Positions 6,579 to 16,239 are shown, counted from the first letter of the stretch. The stretch: 64,000 nt of DNA from Pontivivens marinum (GCF_900231835.1 NZ_OCTN01000012.1:1-64000), one strand, 5' to 3'. Program-made: numbers and translations. The notes: generated by a model not told the origin, from the letters alone.

Positions 6579-8702
6579 CTATTCATCGGCCTCAAGAGCA
6601 GCGTGCGTGTAGCCCAACCCCTTGAGTTTTACGAGGCACCTCAGGACCGTTTTTGCCTGGTGTGCGGATGGAATTTTCTCAGGTATTGCGGCGCAGATCG
6701 AAAGGACCCTGTTATCCATGGGCGAAAGCGCCTTTTTTTCGGTTCCCCAGTTCAGAACGTCCTTCCAGAAGTCGGCACCAACTTCGATAATCCAGCTCTC
6801 GCCGATCAGATTCTTCGTCAAGTCACTGTCCGCCCGCGCCTCCTGCGCGACCGAACGGACATCTTCAGGATCCACAAGCGCGTCCAGAAATTCTTCAGGA
6901 TACTCTAGTTCACGCTGTCTGAGTGTTTTCCAGCAGGCCTCTTTCTTTGCCCATTCGCCGATGTGCCGCATGCCTGCGACAGGATTCAGGATCACCTCCT
7001 GAGCCTCGGAACACGCGATATCAAGTGCTGCTTCGACGCTTGTCAGATTTCGCTGCAGCCTCCAGACGCGATCGAGATCGATTGCCTTGTTCATCTCGGT
7101 AACATCTGACACCACTTTCGCGATGCCGTATGTGACAATGTTCGCGCGGTAGCCGCCCTCGTACCAAGTTTCGACGGCGGCAGAGACAAGCCTTTCGGTG
7201 GCGCGGAAAATAATTGCCTTTGAAATCAGCCTTTTGTACCAGGTCTCGTCAAATGAAATCCCGTCCTTTCCCCATCTCGTGCCAATGCTCTTGGCGAAGT
7301 TCGCAAAGTTCTTTTGTGCGCCGAGGCTGACAATATCGGGCTCGCACCGGAACGAGTTTTCGTATTTTGCGAGATCGGTTTTGGTGAAGAACCCTGAGCG
7401 CGGGTAGGTCCCGTCAAACTTCTTCCGTTCGGCAGGTGTTTTGTTTCCTCGCGCATCCGCGTATTGCCCACGGGCCCGCTCATAGAACCACTTTGTATCC
7501 TGAAACCCGTTTTCCCCGGCTGGCGCATAGATTTTGCGAGAAAACTCCTCCATCCGAATATGGAACGGATGGTTAGAAAAGAAATCGGCGGCATTCACCT
7601 TGTTCTGGGTGTTGGCGTATTCTGAAATCTTGGGGATAACGTCCTCGGACTGCTCCTTTGGGACGATATTGAGTTTCATCTGGACGTAGACATTTTTTAG
7701 CTGCTCGGGCGCAGTTTTCATTGCGGCATGTAGTGAAGCCGTCGTCTGGCCCCCGTTTACGATCTGTAGGTTCTCAACGCTGGACAGGACAAGGCCTTCA
7801 CCTGTGTTGGAAATGGTCACTGCATCGGCTGTCGCGGTGATCCCGTTATTGTATGGCAGGAACATGTGCGGTTCCTTGACAATCGTGTCCCGAATGCCTC
7901 GGTTCACATTACCACGCGCCTGAAGGAAAGAGCGCACGTTAGATTCCAGCAGGCGAGCACCCCATTTGTTATAGATGCTTGCCAGCTGATCGCCGTTTAT
8001 TACGGCAAGATAGCTTTCCAGTGCGGCATCTCCACCGAACGCCTTGAGGATGGGGATACTGCCGCCAAAGTCCTTTTCGAGGTCGATAACCAGGTCCTCG
8101 CGAGCTTGGCCCTGTTCCACATATTTTTGAAGACGTTTCAGGTCCCAGACGTTGTAGGTGACGCTCTTGCCGTCGATCTTTCCGGCGGAATAGGAATCAA
8201 CTCTTGCAGAGGTGGATGCGGTCGTGGCGATGATCAGTTTGATGCTATCCAGTTGTGACCATTTGCGCACAATGAGATCACAAAGGATTGCACCGTCACT
8301 CGTTTCCTCGATCGCATCCCGGAACTCTTCGCTTCTCGCTGCGCGCAGAAATTCTACAAGTTTGCCAAATAGGCTTTTAATTTCAGGCGAACCCATTTGA
8401 CGGATAGTTTCGCTGTACCGGAAATCTGTCAGTATAAGGCTCAGGGTGCTATCTTCGTTATCGGTCCCGATGCTGTAGCCGGTCACGGCAATCGGTTTTG
8501 TTAGAGTTTTAGCATCCTCTTTACGGCGGCGTTTCCACTCCCCCTCGTGCCTGCTCCAGGATGGTGTGTCGATTTCACCGGCCTCGTTCAGCATGTCGCC
8601 AACCAGTTCGAAAAAGCTCTCCTCCTGAAGTGCCCCTTCCGATGTGGCAGTTCCCATAATATCGCTCTGGAACTGTTGGTGAAATTCCTCAAGTCCATCC
8701 AT
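6579..8702 (-). CDS. AIPR-family (abortive phage infection) protein
   Basis: A 707-residue protein of the AIPR family, which takes its name from phage abortive-infection proteins and often accompanies R-M systems. The hallmark block lies at about 253-325: ESNVRSFLQARGNVNRGI, then FLPYNNGITATA, then LQIVNGGQTTASLH. The N-terminal ~200 residues are probably a nuclease-like fold (LILTDFRYS near 90), but I cannot assign catalytic residues with certainty. It is the last gene of the leftward four-gene operon, beginning one base after the DUF4420 stop. Its 3' end meets the small protein of the rightward operon with a 3-bp gap. It is a candidate effector of the system. Confidence 0.85.
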   Translation of the reverse strand: MDGLEEFHQQFQSDIMGTATSEGALQEESFFELVGDMLNEAGEIDTPSWSRHEGEWKRRRKEDAKTLTKPIAVTGYSIGTDNEDSTLSLILTDFRYSETIRQMGSPEIKSLFGKLVEFLRAARSEEFRDAIEETSDGAILCDLIVRKWSQLDSIKLIIATTASTSARVDSYSAGKIDGKSVTYNVWDLKRLQKYVEQGQAREDLVIDLEKDFGGSIPILKAFGGDAALESYLAVINGDQLASIYNKWGARLLESNVRSFLQARGNVNRGIRDTIVKEPHMFLPYNNGITATADAVTISNTGEGLVLSSVENLQIVNGGQTTASLHAAMKTAPEQLKNVYVQMKLNIVPKEQSEDVIPKISEYANTQNKVNAADFFSNHPFHIRMEEFSRKIYAPAGENGFQDTKWFYERARGQYADARGNKTPAERKKFDGTYPRSGFFTKTDLAKYENSFRCEPDIVSLGAQKNFANFAKSIGTRWGKDGISFDETWYKRLISKAIIFRATERLVSAAVETWYEGGYRANIVTYGIAKVVSDVTEMNKAIDLDRVWRLQRNLTSVEAALDIACSEAQEVILNPVAGMRHIGEWAKKEACWKTLRQRELEYPEEFLDALVDPEDVRSVAQEARADSDLTKNLIGESWIIEVGADFWKDVLNWGTEKKALSPMDNRVLSICAAIPEKIPSAHQAKTVLRCLVKLKGLGYTHAALEADE

Positions 8703-8703
8703 A

Positions 8704-9648
8704 TCAGACCTCCCCAGCTAAAATTCCCGGTTCAAATTCGGTGATAAAATCTGTGCATTCGGTCAAATCGATTGCGTAGGTGACATGGTGGACGCCACTG
8801 GTGAGAGGTGGCGTGATGCGTGGGAAGCCGTCGGCAACTGCGAAAGTCCGGCAGGTGCCAACAATCCAGCGGCGCTTCTCGTAATCGTGACCGCGTTCAT
8901 ACCCGACAGCTTCAAGGCGCTCCTCGAGAACATTGAGGCAGTCGGGATAATCCTCGAACAGCACGACGGTGTTTTCTACATGGCCGTGGAGATTGTCACC
9001 CTCCGGAATGACGGCGCTATCCACGTCATACACGCGGAGAAATAGTAGTTGTCCGGTTACATCGGAGAGCTGGTCCTCCGACGAAATCCTGACATACGGC
9101 TTGGCTGCGCCTCGTCGCGCTTTCACCTCGATGCAGGCTGCGGGGAACTCGAAGTCCTTTGCAGCGCCTTCCGGTCCAGTCCAGCCTTCTATCGCGGTCT
9201 CGGGCGATACGTGAGTTGAGATTTCACGAAGGAACGCCAGCTCGCCAACCAGCCCGCGCTGTTCCTCTTTGCTGAGGCCTTCAGAGGAGCCGCCTTTAAG
9301 CAGAAAATGCCACCGACGCGTTCGCCTGATGACACGGTCAAGCGCGGCCGATTGATCAGGCGCACATTCAGCTGCCGTTACAATATCGCGGCAGAGGGTT
9401 TCAAAAATCTCTCGGTGCGCGTTGTCGAGAAGTGATATGACGAGCGCTCTACCATTGACCGTCCTGAACTGTACAACGATGTTCTTGAGCGCAGGAAGAT
9501 CGGCGACCATCTCTGCTTCGGGCCCGAGACCCATCAGCAGTGCCGGGGCCTTATTCTCGACCGTTGCCCAAAAGAAATCATGCTTCCCCTGCGCATCAAC
9601 ACGCCGCATGTTGCCTTCAGCAAGGCCTTTCCAGGGATCATTACTCAT
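8704..9648 (-). CDS. PD-(D/E)XK motif protein (DUF4420)
   Basis: A 314-residue protein resembling the DUF4420/PD-(D/E)XK family. The nuclease-type residues visible are Glu136 in GLVGELAFLRE, Asp165 in AAKDFEF, and Glu174-Val-Lys176 in CIEVKARR, in the spacing of a restriction-endonuclease fold. The start codon lies inside the end of the upstream Z1 gene (8-bp overlap), so translation is coupled. In the families known, DUF4420 proteins sit beside Z1 helicases and GHKL ATPases. It is plausibly the DNA-cleaving subunit. No signal peptide or membrane segment. Confidence 0.85.
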   Translation of the reverse strand: MSNDPWKGLAEGNMRRVDAQGKHDFFWATVENKAPALLMGLGPEAEMVADLPALKNIVVQFRTVNGRALVISLLDNAHREIFETLCRDIVTAAECAPDQSAALDRVIRRTRRWHFLLKGGSSEGLSKEEQRGLVGELAFLREISTHVSPETAIEGWTGPEGAAKDFEFPAACIEVKARRGAAKPYVRISSEDQLSDVTGQLLFLRVYDVDSAVIPEGDNLHGHVENTVVLFEDYPDCLNVLEERLEAVGYERGHDYEKRRWIVGTCRTFAVADGFPRITPPLTSGVHHVTYAIDLTECTDFITEFEPGILAGEV

Positions 9649-12382
9649 CTACGTTTTCCTCGTCCTCATCGGTGTCAGGATCGCCAAAGAGTTCACGCTG
9701 TTTGGTAGTGTTGATGATGTACTCGACCTTCTCGTTCGCGCTTGCGGATCTGGGAAAGCTGATGGCCCAAGCAATAACGGGTTTGTTCGGGAAATCCTTG
9801 TGATCAGCTATGTGCTTGTCCTTCGGTTCCTTGATCTCGACGAGGTAAAGTGCGATCAGCGGCCGCTCACGGACTTCGCGGTATATCCTGCCTGGATGGT
9901 TTGCCTTGGTATCCGCTGGAAGCGAACGTGCCTCGCGGTCAGCAGCTTCCACTTCGAGCGCCAGTTTTTCCGGAATTCCCAATCTTTCAACGCCTCGAGA
10001 CGAAACGCGCATTTTGGAGCCGCCGATCGACATAAATCCACGCTCCAGGTCAAATGCACCGATTTTCCGTGTTATCGGGACAATGGGCCAACCGAGTGAA
10101 GTGTCCAAACCGCCCGTTTTCAGAGTAGCGATATGAACGTCCCAATCGGCGAGTTCATCATGCTCGCGTTTACGGATGTATTCCCGTAACGGATCGATCT
10201 GGGTTGTGATGCTCTCGTCCGCATTTACCCATGCGAGCAGGAAGTCGTCGATGAGCCCAACGGGGACAGTCTTTAGCAGGAACCCGCCTGCAACGGTTTC
10301 GGCTTTTTCTGGAGAATAACCTTCCTCTCGAAGCCGAGAGATGAATGCGCGTGCAGCGCTCCTGTTCTTTTGGATATCCTCGCTATTAGATACCAGTCTC
10401 GCGGTTTCCACAAAGCTCGAGGACAGGCCTACGGCCACCGTCTTCTTTCCGGAGCCAAGCTTGTTCCGCGCTGTGACCATTAGTGCGGACGGGTGACTTT
10501 TAACAGCTAAGCCGAACTGCTTCGGTGTCGCCTTCGCACTCTCCATAAGGCGCAGTTCCTGATGCAACTCCTCGGTTGCGTCCGCGATGTGGGCGTACCA
10601 TGACACAGCTTCGCGGGGCATCCAGATACGACACAAATCATCATAGCCCATGCGGTAACCAAACCAGCGCCCCATTTGCATAAGCGTATCATACATCATG
10701 GTGTTGCGGAGGAACCAAGTGGTTGTCAGCCCTTCAAGAGTGAGGCCTCGGGAAAGCGAAAAGCCACCAACCGCAATCACAGTGACGCCCTGCTTACCTG
10801 CCGAGGAATAGTCGAGGTCGTTTCGTGCGCTGTTGACTTCGACAATCTTCGCCGATGCGACTGCGTTGTAGAGCGCTGCACGCACTTCGGGCCAATCAAA
10901 TTCACTTGCTGAAAACTCGCCACCCCAAACTCTTTTCAGTTCGGCAATTTCAGGATCAAGGTCAGCTGCTGCCCCCTTGGCTCCATTGACGCGCAACGCA
11001 TTCTTCATATCGTCGAGAACTTCATGCAGCCGAGTACGAAGAATGCCCTGCATGCGCGTAAATCGGCTCGCATTGACGAGCATGGAGGCGTGCTTATCGG
11101 CTTGGCCTCGCAAGTTACGGATTGTTCTGGCGACGAGAAACACACGGAGTGCATCGGTCAAGGATGTTGGCAGTTCGTTGAGCTCGTGGTCGATCTTGTG
11201 CTTTAGTGGCAGGATGTCTTCGTTATCGTCGATGTAACGGATGAACTCGGGTTCGGAGTCATCATCCGGTATGCCCTCGATAAAGACACGCTTGCCTCCG
11301 AAGTAGTTCGACGGTGCGTCCAGTCCGATAATGAAATCACGAGGGAAGAGATCTTCGCCCCACATATCGTTTTCCTGATCGGGATCGATGAAAATGTTTG
11401 CGAATGGGGTGGCCGTGTAGCCCACGTAGCAACTCCGGTGGAACAGGCCGAGCAATTCCCGGATCTGCCCGTTAATCCTCGTGACTTCTTTCTTTCCATA
11501 TTTTGTATTGATGGATGCGTTGTCTGCTTCATCGTCAATGAGAAGCATCGGCTGACTGATCATCTCCTCATCGCCGTGCGAGCTGTTTTCCTTCAGCCAG
11601 TCGATCAGGTTCCCCAGAGTGCTGTAATTCTTTTTGATCACAAGGACGACTGGAACTTTGTAGGAGTCAATCTGGCTTTTGTTGGTTGTCGCGACGGCCT
11701 TTTTGAAGTCGTCGATCGTCGTGGTCAGGCTGACAGGCACATTACGATCATCGGACAAACCGACGCCGATACGCCTGTTACTTCTGCCCGCTCTCGACAT
11801 CCTTCCGGTGTCGCGCCCGATGAACCCTTCGTCAATTCGCTGCTGCGTCTGGTTGCGAAGGTTGTTGTGGATGCCAGCGATTACGATGATCAGTCTGTAT
11901 CCGGCGTCTGCAGCTTTACAGATCAAACCTGTGTAGTTGGCAGTTTTCCCACTTTGAACATGACCGACGACCATCCCTTTTGAGTCAAAGGGTCTACCTT
12001 GTTGCGGATTACCCATCCTGCCGAGCGTTTTGTCCGTGATATCGTCTAGTTTGATTACGACATCCTTCGGCAACCCGGTCCGGATCAGGTGCTCGCGGTA
12101 ACGTTTCCAGTAGAACGGATCGATGTTTTGTTTAGCTTCGTCCAGCCAGGGTTCGAAATCATCACTGGTCACAACTGCGCCGAGGCCCATGCTGATGCCA
12201 TTGCGTTCCTCGAATTCCCGCGCCAGAAATTCCTCCTGATCGGACGACACCGGCTCGTATCCCATTGCAGGCATTACTGAGTTCAGCGTTTTAATCAATG
12301 CGCGAAGTTCATCAGCTGTTTTTTTGTCAGAACCGACAATGGCTTGCGAAACTTGGGCATCCAGAAACTCGTAACTACTCAT
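9641..12382 (-). CDS. Z1-domain superfamily II helicase-like ATPase
   Basis: A 913-residue protein. Walker A is GHVQSGKT (140-147), Walker B is LLIDDEADNAS (~285), and the helicase C-terminal motifs include VGGFSLSRGLTLEGL and MQMGRWFGYRMGYDDLCRIW (~575), which define the Z1 domain. Such proteins are SF2 ATPases known from R-M-linked gene sets with MORC/MutL-like ATPases. It starts two bases after the GHKL ATPase stop and overlaps the DUF4420 gene by 8 bp. Likely role: a DNA translocase or remodeller that couples recognition by the complex to nuclease action. Length is usual for the family and all ATPase motifs are intact. Confidence 0.88.
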   Translation of the reverse strand: MSSYEFLDAQVSQAIVGSDKKTADELRALIKTLNSVMPAMGYEPVSSDQEEFLAREFEERNGISMGLGAVVTSDDFEPWLDEAKQNIDPFYWKRYREHLIRTGLPKDVVIKLDDITDKTLGRMGNPQQGRPFDSKGMVVGHVQSGKTANYTGLICKAADAGYRLIIVIAGIHNNLRNQTQQRIDEGFIGRDTGRMSRAGRSNRRIGVGLSDDRNVPVSLTTTIDDFKKAVATTNKSQIDSYKVPVVLVIKKNYSTLGNLIDWLKENSSHGDEEMISQPMLLIDDEADNASINTKYGKKEVTRINGQIRELLGLFHRSCYVGYTATPFANIFIDPDQENDMWGEDLFPRDFIIGLDAPSNYFGGKRVFIEGIPDDDSEPEFIRYIDDNEDILPLKHKIDHELNELPTSLTDALRVFLVARTIRNLRGQADKHASMLVNASRFTRMQGILRTRLHEVLDDMKNALRVNGAKGAAADLDPEIAELKRVWGGEFSASEFDWPEVRAALYNAVASAKIVEVNSARNDLDYSSAGKQGVTVIAVGGFSLSRGLTLEGLTTTWFLRNTMMYDTLMQMGRWFGYRMGYDDLCRIWMPREAVSWYAHIADATEELHQELRLMESAKATPKQFGLAVKSHPSALMVTARNKLGSGKKTVAVGLSSSFVETARLVSNSEDIQKNRSAARAFISRLREEGYSPEKAETVAGGFLLKTVPVGLIDDFLLAWVNADESITTQIDPLREYIRKREHDELADWDVHIATLKTGGLDTSLGWPIVPITRKIGAFDLERGFMSIGGSKMRVSSRGVERLGIPEKLALEVEAADREARSLPADTKANHPGRIYREVRERPLIALYLVEIKEPKDKHIADHKDFPNKPVIAWAISFPRSASANEKVEYIINTTKQRELFGDPDTDEDEENVDE

Positions 12383-12383
12383 T

Positions 12384-13871
12384 TCAGGCGTCTTCCTCTA
12401 GGTGTTTTTTTATCATTTTTTGCGTTCGGCCCCAGTTGGAGCGGAGGACAACATAGTTTTTTAAAAGGTCCGGAATGATATCGGTGGAGATGCCGCCTTC
12501 GAGTAGGCTCGTGATCAGGGCCCCAACTTGTAGATCAAGAGCTTCGTCATCGAGATAATCGCTAGTAACGTTCTCCGCTCCGCCGATAATATCAGCATGA
12601 ATGGTCTCCACCGGAAGGGACGATCCGATCAGGCGGATGCAGGTATCGAAATCGCTCTTCAGATCACCTCCGAGTCGATCACGAAATTCCCGGAAGACGG
12701 GGTGTGAAATATCCGGTTTAAAAATGATTTTGTCATCTCGCAAAACCCTGTTCCAAACCGGAAGCTGATCTTCTGCAATCAGTTTTCGTCCGCGGCGAGT
12801 GTAGGTTCTTTTCGACGTGGAAACAAAACGCTCAACGATGCTTTTGAGCTTGTTTCGTACAGTTGGTGGGAGCTGCGCCGACGCCTTTTTGACGTCGATT
12901 TTCCACTCAGCATCCATGGAGTTGGGGATGTCTACAGCGATGCGGCACAATTTTGTCGATTCAGCCTGCCTGGCCAAGCCTAGCCAGCCGCCCGCAATAA
13001 TCAAACGGTCGGCCCGATAGATATAAAGCCCTTGCGATCTTTGGTGCCCTTCCGGCCCGCCAATGTCGTCCCATTCCTGTTGGGACATCTTCTTGTGGTG
13101 AGGGAGGGTAACACATTTGAATCTCACGATACCTTTCGAAAGCTTCAGGAACTCTTCGGAATCCAGTTGGCGTGCAGGGTGCCCCTCGGCGAAAGGGTCG
13201 ATCGGGGCGAGTTTCACATGGTTGAGGTAGAGGGAAATTCTTGCAGGTGAACCACTCAGGTAGCGATGGAAGACCAACCTGAGATGGCGTTCCGCACTGC
13301 TAAGGGCTGCGTTGAGCGTTTGGGTTCTTTTGATGCCATCATTCTTGTAACCGCCATCGAGGCGATCAAGTTTTTTCCATACTACGATTGTGCCGGAGTC
13401 TCCGAGGTGCTGCGCAGAGGGAACTGTGCTTGGGTCATCAAGGATCATAGCTGACCAACGATTTGTTTCACCAACCCGATCCAGGTCCCAAGCCGCAGCT
13501 GTCGTTTCTCCGTCCTTTCGCGTTAGAACCGTAAGTTGCCGACATTGGGAAAAGCTCGCACTTTTTAGGCCAAGGCCAAAACGCCCCAGATCTTTTGCGT
13601 CGCGTTCATCCCGAGGATTTCTTGTGCCGGGCCTTAGAGCCTCAAGCAGCTCTGCTCTCGACATGCCGTGACCATTGTCAGCAATCGCTATCCAAGGATC
13701 ATCTGTGACTGTATCGACAAAGATATCAATTCGCTTAGCAGAAGCAGTGATCGAGTTATCTACAATATCTGCCAGCGACGTTTCAAGGCTATAACCAAAA
13801 TCCCTAAGGCCTTCGATAAGGCTTGCAGCGTGTGGTGGAAGATCAATTTCCTGTGACGCTGAAATATCCAT
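12384..13871 (-). CDS. GHKL (MORC/MutL-like) ATPase
   Basis: A 495-residue protein with an N-terminal GHKL ATP-binding fold: Glu30 and Asn39 in ETSLADIVDNS (motif N), IADNGHGMS (65-71, G1 box) and LGRFGLGLKSASFS (96-109, G2 box). The arrangement matches MORC/MutL-like proteins rather than histidine kinases, since no phosphoacceptor or receiver domain is present. It is the first gene of the leftward operon, followed by Z1, DUF4420 and AIPR genes with almost no spacing. In prokaryotes MORC-type ATPases were linked by comparative genomics to R-M-like islands with Z1 helicases and methyltransferases. It probably acts as an ATP-driven DNA clamp for the complex. The function here is inferred. Confidence 0.87.
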   Translation of the reverse strand: MDISASQEIDLPPHAASLIEGLRDFGYSLETSLADIVDNSITASAKRIDIFVDTVTDDPWIAIADNGHGMSRAELLEALRPGTRNPRDERDAKDLGRFGLGLKSASFSQCRQLTVLTRKDGETTAAAWDLDRVGETNRWSAMILDDPSTVPSAQHLGDSGTIVVWKKLDRLDGGYKNDGIKRTQTLNAALSSAERHLRLVFHRYLSGSPARISLYLNHVKLAPIDPFAEGHPARQLDSEEFLKLSKGIVRFKCVTLPHHKKMSQQEWDDIGGPEGHQRSQGLYIYRADRLIIAGGWLGLARQAESTKLCRIAVDIPNSMDAEWKIDVKKASAQLPPTVRNKLKSIVERFVSTSKRTYTRRGRKLIAEDQLPVWNRVLRDDKIIFKPDISHPVFREFRDRLGGDLKSDFDTCIRLIGSSLPVETIHADIIGGAENVTSDYLDDEALDLQVGALITSLLEGGISTDIIPDLLKNYVVLRSNWGRTQKMIKKHLEEDA

Positions 13872-14156
13872 AGAGAGGTATCCATTAAGTGTTTACTACG
13901 ACAACATACCTGTCCTGAAACTTGGGTACTTGCAACAAGCGTGCTCGCAATATGCGCTAAATTAACCTTTTCAACGAGGTGCTCTGGAGCAACGAAATCA
14001 ACCAAACACTTAAGGTGAAATCAAACCCCGTTAAATCCGGATGTCAAATTCCCTAGCGATTTCGTCAAGTAAAAGGGAAATTTTAAAGCAAATTGGACCT
14101 GTCGCGGTTTGATGCCGCTCCTTTGATAGCATTTACTGCAACAAAGGAGATGAATT

Positions 14157-14432
14157 ATGGGACTGAAACGGACGGACGAATTCCGCCAAGATGCGGTTCG
14201 GATTGCACTGACCAGCGGGCTGACGCGCAGGCAAGTGGCTGATGATCTGGGCGTGGGGATGTCGCCGCTGAACAAATGGATCACTGCGCATCGAGATACG
14301 GATGTGGTGTCGAAAGAGGATTTAGAGCTCGCCAAAGAGAATGACCGGCTTCGGCGTGAGATCAGGCTCCTCAATGAGGAGAGGGAAATTCTAAAAAGGG
14401 CCACCCAGTTCTTTGCGGGCCTAAAGCAATGA
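14157..14432 (+). CDS. IS3-family transposase OrfA
   Basis: A 91-residue protein with a helix-turn-helix (RTDEFRQDAVRIALTSG, RRQVADDLGVGMSPLNKW) followed by a leucine-zipper helix (LELAKENDRLRREIRLLNEE) that ends ILKRATQFFAGLKQ. In IS3 elements OrfA binds the ends and is joined to OrfB by -1 frameshifting. It overlaps OrfB by 4 bp (ATGA), and the start ATG follows an AAGGAG site seven bases upstream. It looks intact. Confidence 0.92.
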   Translation: MGLKRTDEFRQDAVRIALTSGLTRRQVADDLGVGMSPLNKWITAHRDTDVVSKEDLELAKENDRLRREIRLLNEEREILKRATQFFAGLKQ

Positions 14433-15286
14433 GATTTAGGTTTGTTGAAGAACACAGCGCCAGCTTCTCGGCCAACCGCCTGTGCGATGTCGTTGGTGTA
14501 AGCGCACGCGGACTACGTGCGTTCCGCAGCCGCCCTGCCAGTCACCGACAGCGGTCTGATCTTGTGACGCTGGCGCACATCAAAGAACAATCGCGTCTCA
14601 GCTTGGGTAGCTATGGCAGACCACGCATGACCGAAGAGTTGAAGGAGATCGGTCTGAACGTAGGGCACCGTCGCGTTGGGCGTTTGATGCGCCAGAACGG
14701 CATATCAGTCGTCAGGACACGCAAACACAAGGTGACGACGGACAGTAATCACAAGTTCAACATCGCACCCAACTTGCTGGACCGAGACTTCACTGCGGAC
14801 CAACCGAACCAGAAATGGGCGGGTGACATCAGCTATGTCTGGACGCGTGAGGGCTGGTTGTATCTGGCCGTGATCTTGGACTTGCATTCCCGGCGCGTCA
14901 TCGGCTGGGCTGTTAGTAATCGGATGAAGCGCGACCTGGCGATCCGGGCATTGAAGATGGCCATAGCTTTCCGCGCACCAAACAAAGGCTGTATCCATCA
15001 CACCGATCGTGGCAGCCAATACTGCTCTCACGATTACCAGAAGATCCTGCGACAGCATGACTTCAAGGCGTCGATGTCAGGTAAAGGCAACTGCTATGAT
15101 AACGCAGCTGTCGAAACCTTCTTCAAGACCATCAAAGCTGAACTGATCTGGCGTCAGTCATGGAAAACACGGCGGCAGGCCGAGATGGCGATCTTCGAAT
15201 ACATCAACGGCTTCTACAATCCACGGCGACGCCACTCAGCACTGGGCTGGAAAAGCCCAGTCGCATTCGAAAGAAAAGTGGCTTAA
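14429..15286 (+). CDS. IS3-family transposase OrfB (integrase core)
   Basis: A 285-residue protein with an HTH_21 region (SLGSYGRPRMTEELKEIG) and an rve catalytic core. The acidic triad is visible as Asp in GDISYVWT, Asp in HHTDRGSQY, and Glu in AAVETFFKTIKAE; it ends with YNPRRRHSALGW, typical of the family. All parts are present, so together with OrfA the element could be mobile. Confidence 0.92.
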   Translation: MRFRFVEEHSASFSANRLCDVVGVSARGLRAFRSRPASHRQRSDLVTLAHIKEQSRLSLGSYGRPRMTEELKEIGLNVGHRRVGRLMRQNGISVVRTRKHKVTTDSNHKFNIAPNLLDRDFTADQPNQKWAGDISYVWTREGWLYLAVILDLHSRRVIGWAVSNRMKRDLAIRALKMAIAFRAPNKGCIHHTDRGSQYCSHDYQKILRQHDFKASMSGKGNCYDNAAVETFFKTIKAELIWRQSWKTRRQAEMAIFEYINGFYNPRRRHSALGWKSPVAFERKVA

Positions 15287-15324
15287 ACGAGCACTTGGGG
15301 CGGCACGAAAGCGTGACAGGTCCA

Positions 15325-15902
15325 GAATGGATCAAGACCCTATGCTTTGGTTTGCGCCGCCAAACGGCGCTCAGCAATGCTTGTAGGGCTAGGTCGGTTG
15401 GCATGCGAGACTGCATCGACCAGCCCACGACACGCCGTGAGAACAGGTCGATGACCACAGCGAGGTACGACCAGCCTTCATGGGTCCTGATGTAGGTAAT
15501 GTCGGTCACCCAGGCACGGTCAGGGGCATCAACTTCAAACTGTCGATCCAGCGTGTTGTCCGCGACAACCGATGGCTTGCCACCATACCGCCCAGGTCGA
15601 CGTTTGTATCCGATCTGCGCTGCAATGCCTGCCAAGCTGGCCAAACGTGCCACACTGTTCTCTGAACAGGTCTCGCCAGCATCGCGCAGGTCGTCTGCCA
15701 ATTTGCGATATCCATAGACTTTACCGCTATCGGTCCATGCCTGCTGGATCAGCTCAGTCTGACGTGCATCCTCAAGCGCACGCTGGCTTAACGGTTCTTT
15801 AAGCCATGCATAGAACCCGCTGAAATGGACCATCAGCACACGACACATCGACCGAACAGAAAACTCTGCACGGTGAGCCTCAATGAACGCGTACTTTACT
15901 GA
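15325..15902 (-). pseudogene. IS3 orfB, 3' truncated
   Basis: Read leftward from SVKYAFIEAHRAEFSVRSMC through HFSGFYAWLKEP, an HTH_21 region (SGKVYGYRKLADDLRDAG) and the first acidic residue of the core (TDITYIRTHEGW). The frame is lost after HRVLIHS, where the second Asp (normally HSDQGSQ) should follow, because the neighbouring IS begins. The frame overlaps the orfA end, as expected for frameshift expression. Without the second and third catalytic residues it is inactive. Confidence 0.85.
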
Positions 15903-16177
15903 GACTCGCGCGCGAAGTACGCGGTCGCCTTTTTTAAGATCGTACGTTCCTCGGTGACGCGCGCCAGTTCTCGCTTCAACCGCCGGATCTCAGCGGCCTG
16001 ATCCGCAGCCTCTGATCTGACACCAGGCGACTTCGCAAACTGCGACTTCCACGTGTAAAGCGACTTGGTACTGATCCCCAGCCGCTCCGCCACCTCGCTG
16101 ACCGCATAACCACGCTCAACAACCTGCGCCACGGCGTCCTGTTTGAACTCGTCCGTAAACCGTATTCCCTTGTTCAT
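15896..16177 (-). CDS. IS3-family transposase OrfA
   Basis: An intact 93-residue OrfA: RFTDEFKQDAVAQVVERG and VAERLGISTKSLYTWKSQF form the helix-turn-helix, and EIRRLKRELARVTEERTILK forms the zipper. It starts at ATG with GGAGAGAC a few bases upstream. Its partner orfB is truncated, so it cannot drive transposition of this copy, but it could still bind the one remaining end. Confidence 0.88.
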   Translation of the reverse strand: MNKGIRFTDEFKQDAVAQVVERGYAVSEVAERLGISTKSLYTWKSQFAKSPGVRSEAADQAAEIRRLKRELARVTEERTILKKATAYFARESQ

Positions 16178-16239
16178 ATCCGTCTCTCCTTGGTTCCAAA
16201 ATTACCAAGCAAACCGTCTACAAATCTAGGGGCACCTCA

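Larger units (their letters stand above)
14094..15324 (+). mobile_element. complete IS3-family element
   Basis: 1231 bp with imperfect inverted tips: TGGACCTGTCGCGGTTTGATG on the left and, as the complement on the right, TGGACCTGTCACGCTTTCGTG. It carries intact orfA and orfB. The flanks (CAAAT left, GAATG right) do not form a target duplication, and the other half of the IS it interrupts on the right is missing from its left side. This suggests a deletion or recombination after insertion, at the right edge of the defence cassette. Confidence 0.88.
15325..16239 (-). mobile_element. truncated IS3-family element (IS2-like)
   Basis: This keeps its orfA end, with tip TGAGGTGCCCC (read on the minus strand) at about 16239. 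It has lost the far third of orfB, where the IS at 14094-15324 abuts. No remainder is found on the other side of that IS. Confidence 0.8.

Noticed and set aside
4427-13871. BREX or DISARM system
   Set aside because: No pglZ, brxC or brxL, and no drmA/drmB/drmC; the gene set is Z1/MORC/AIPR based.
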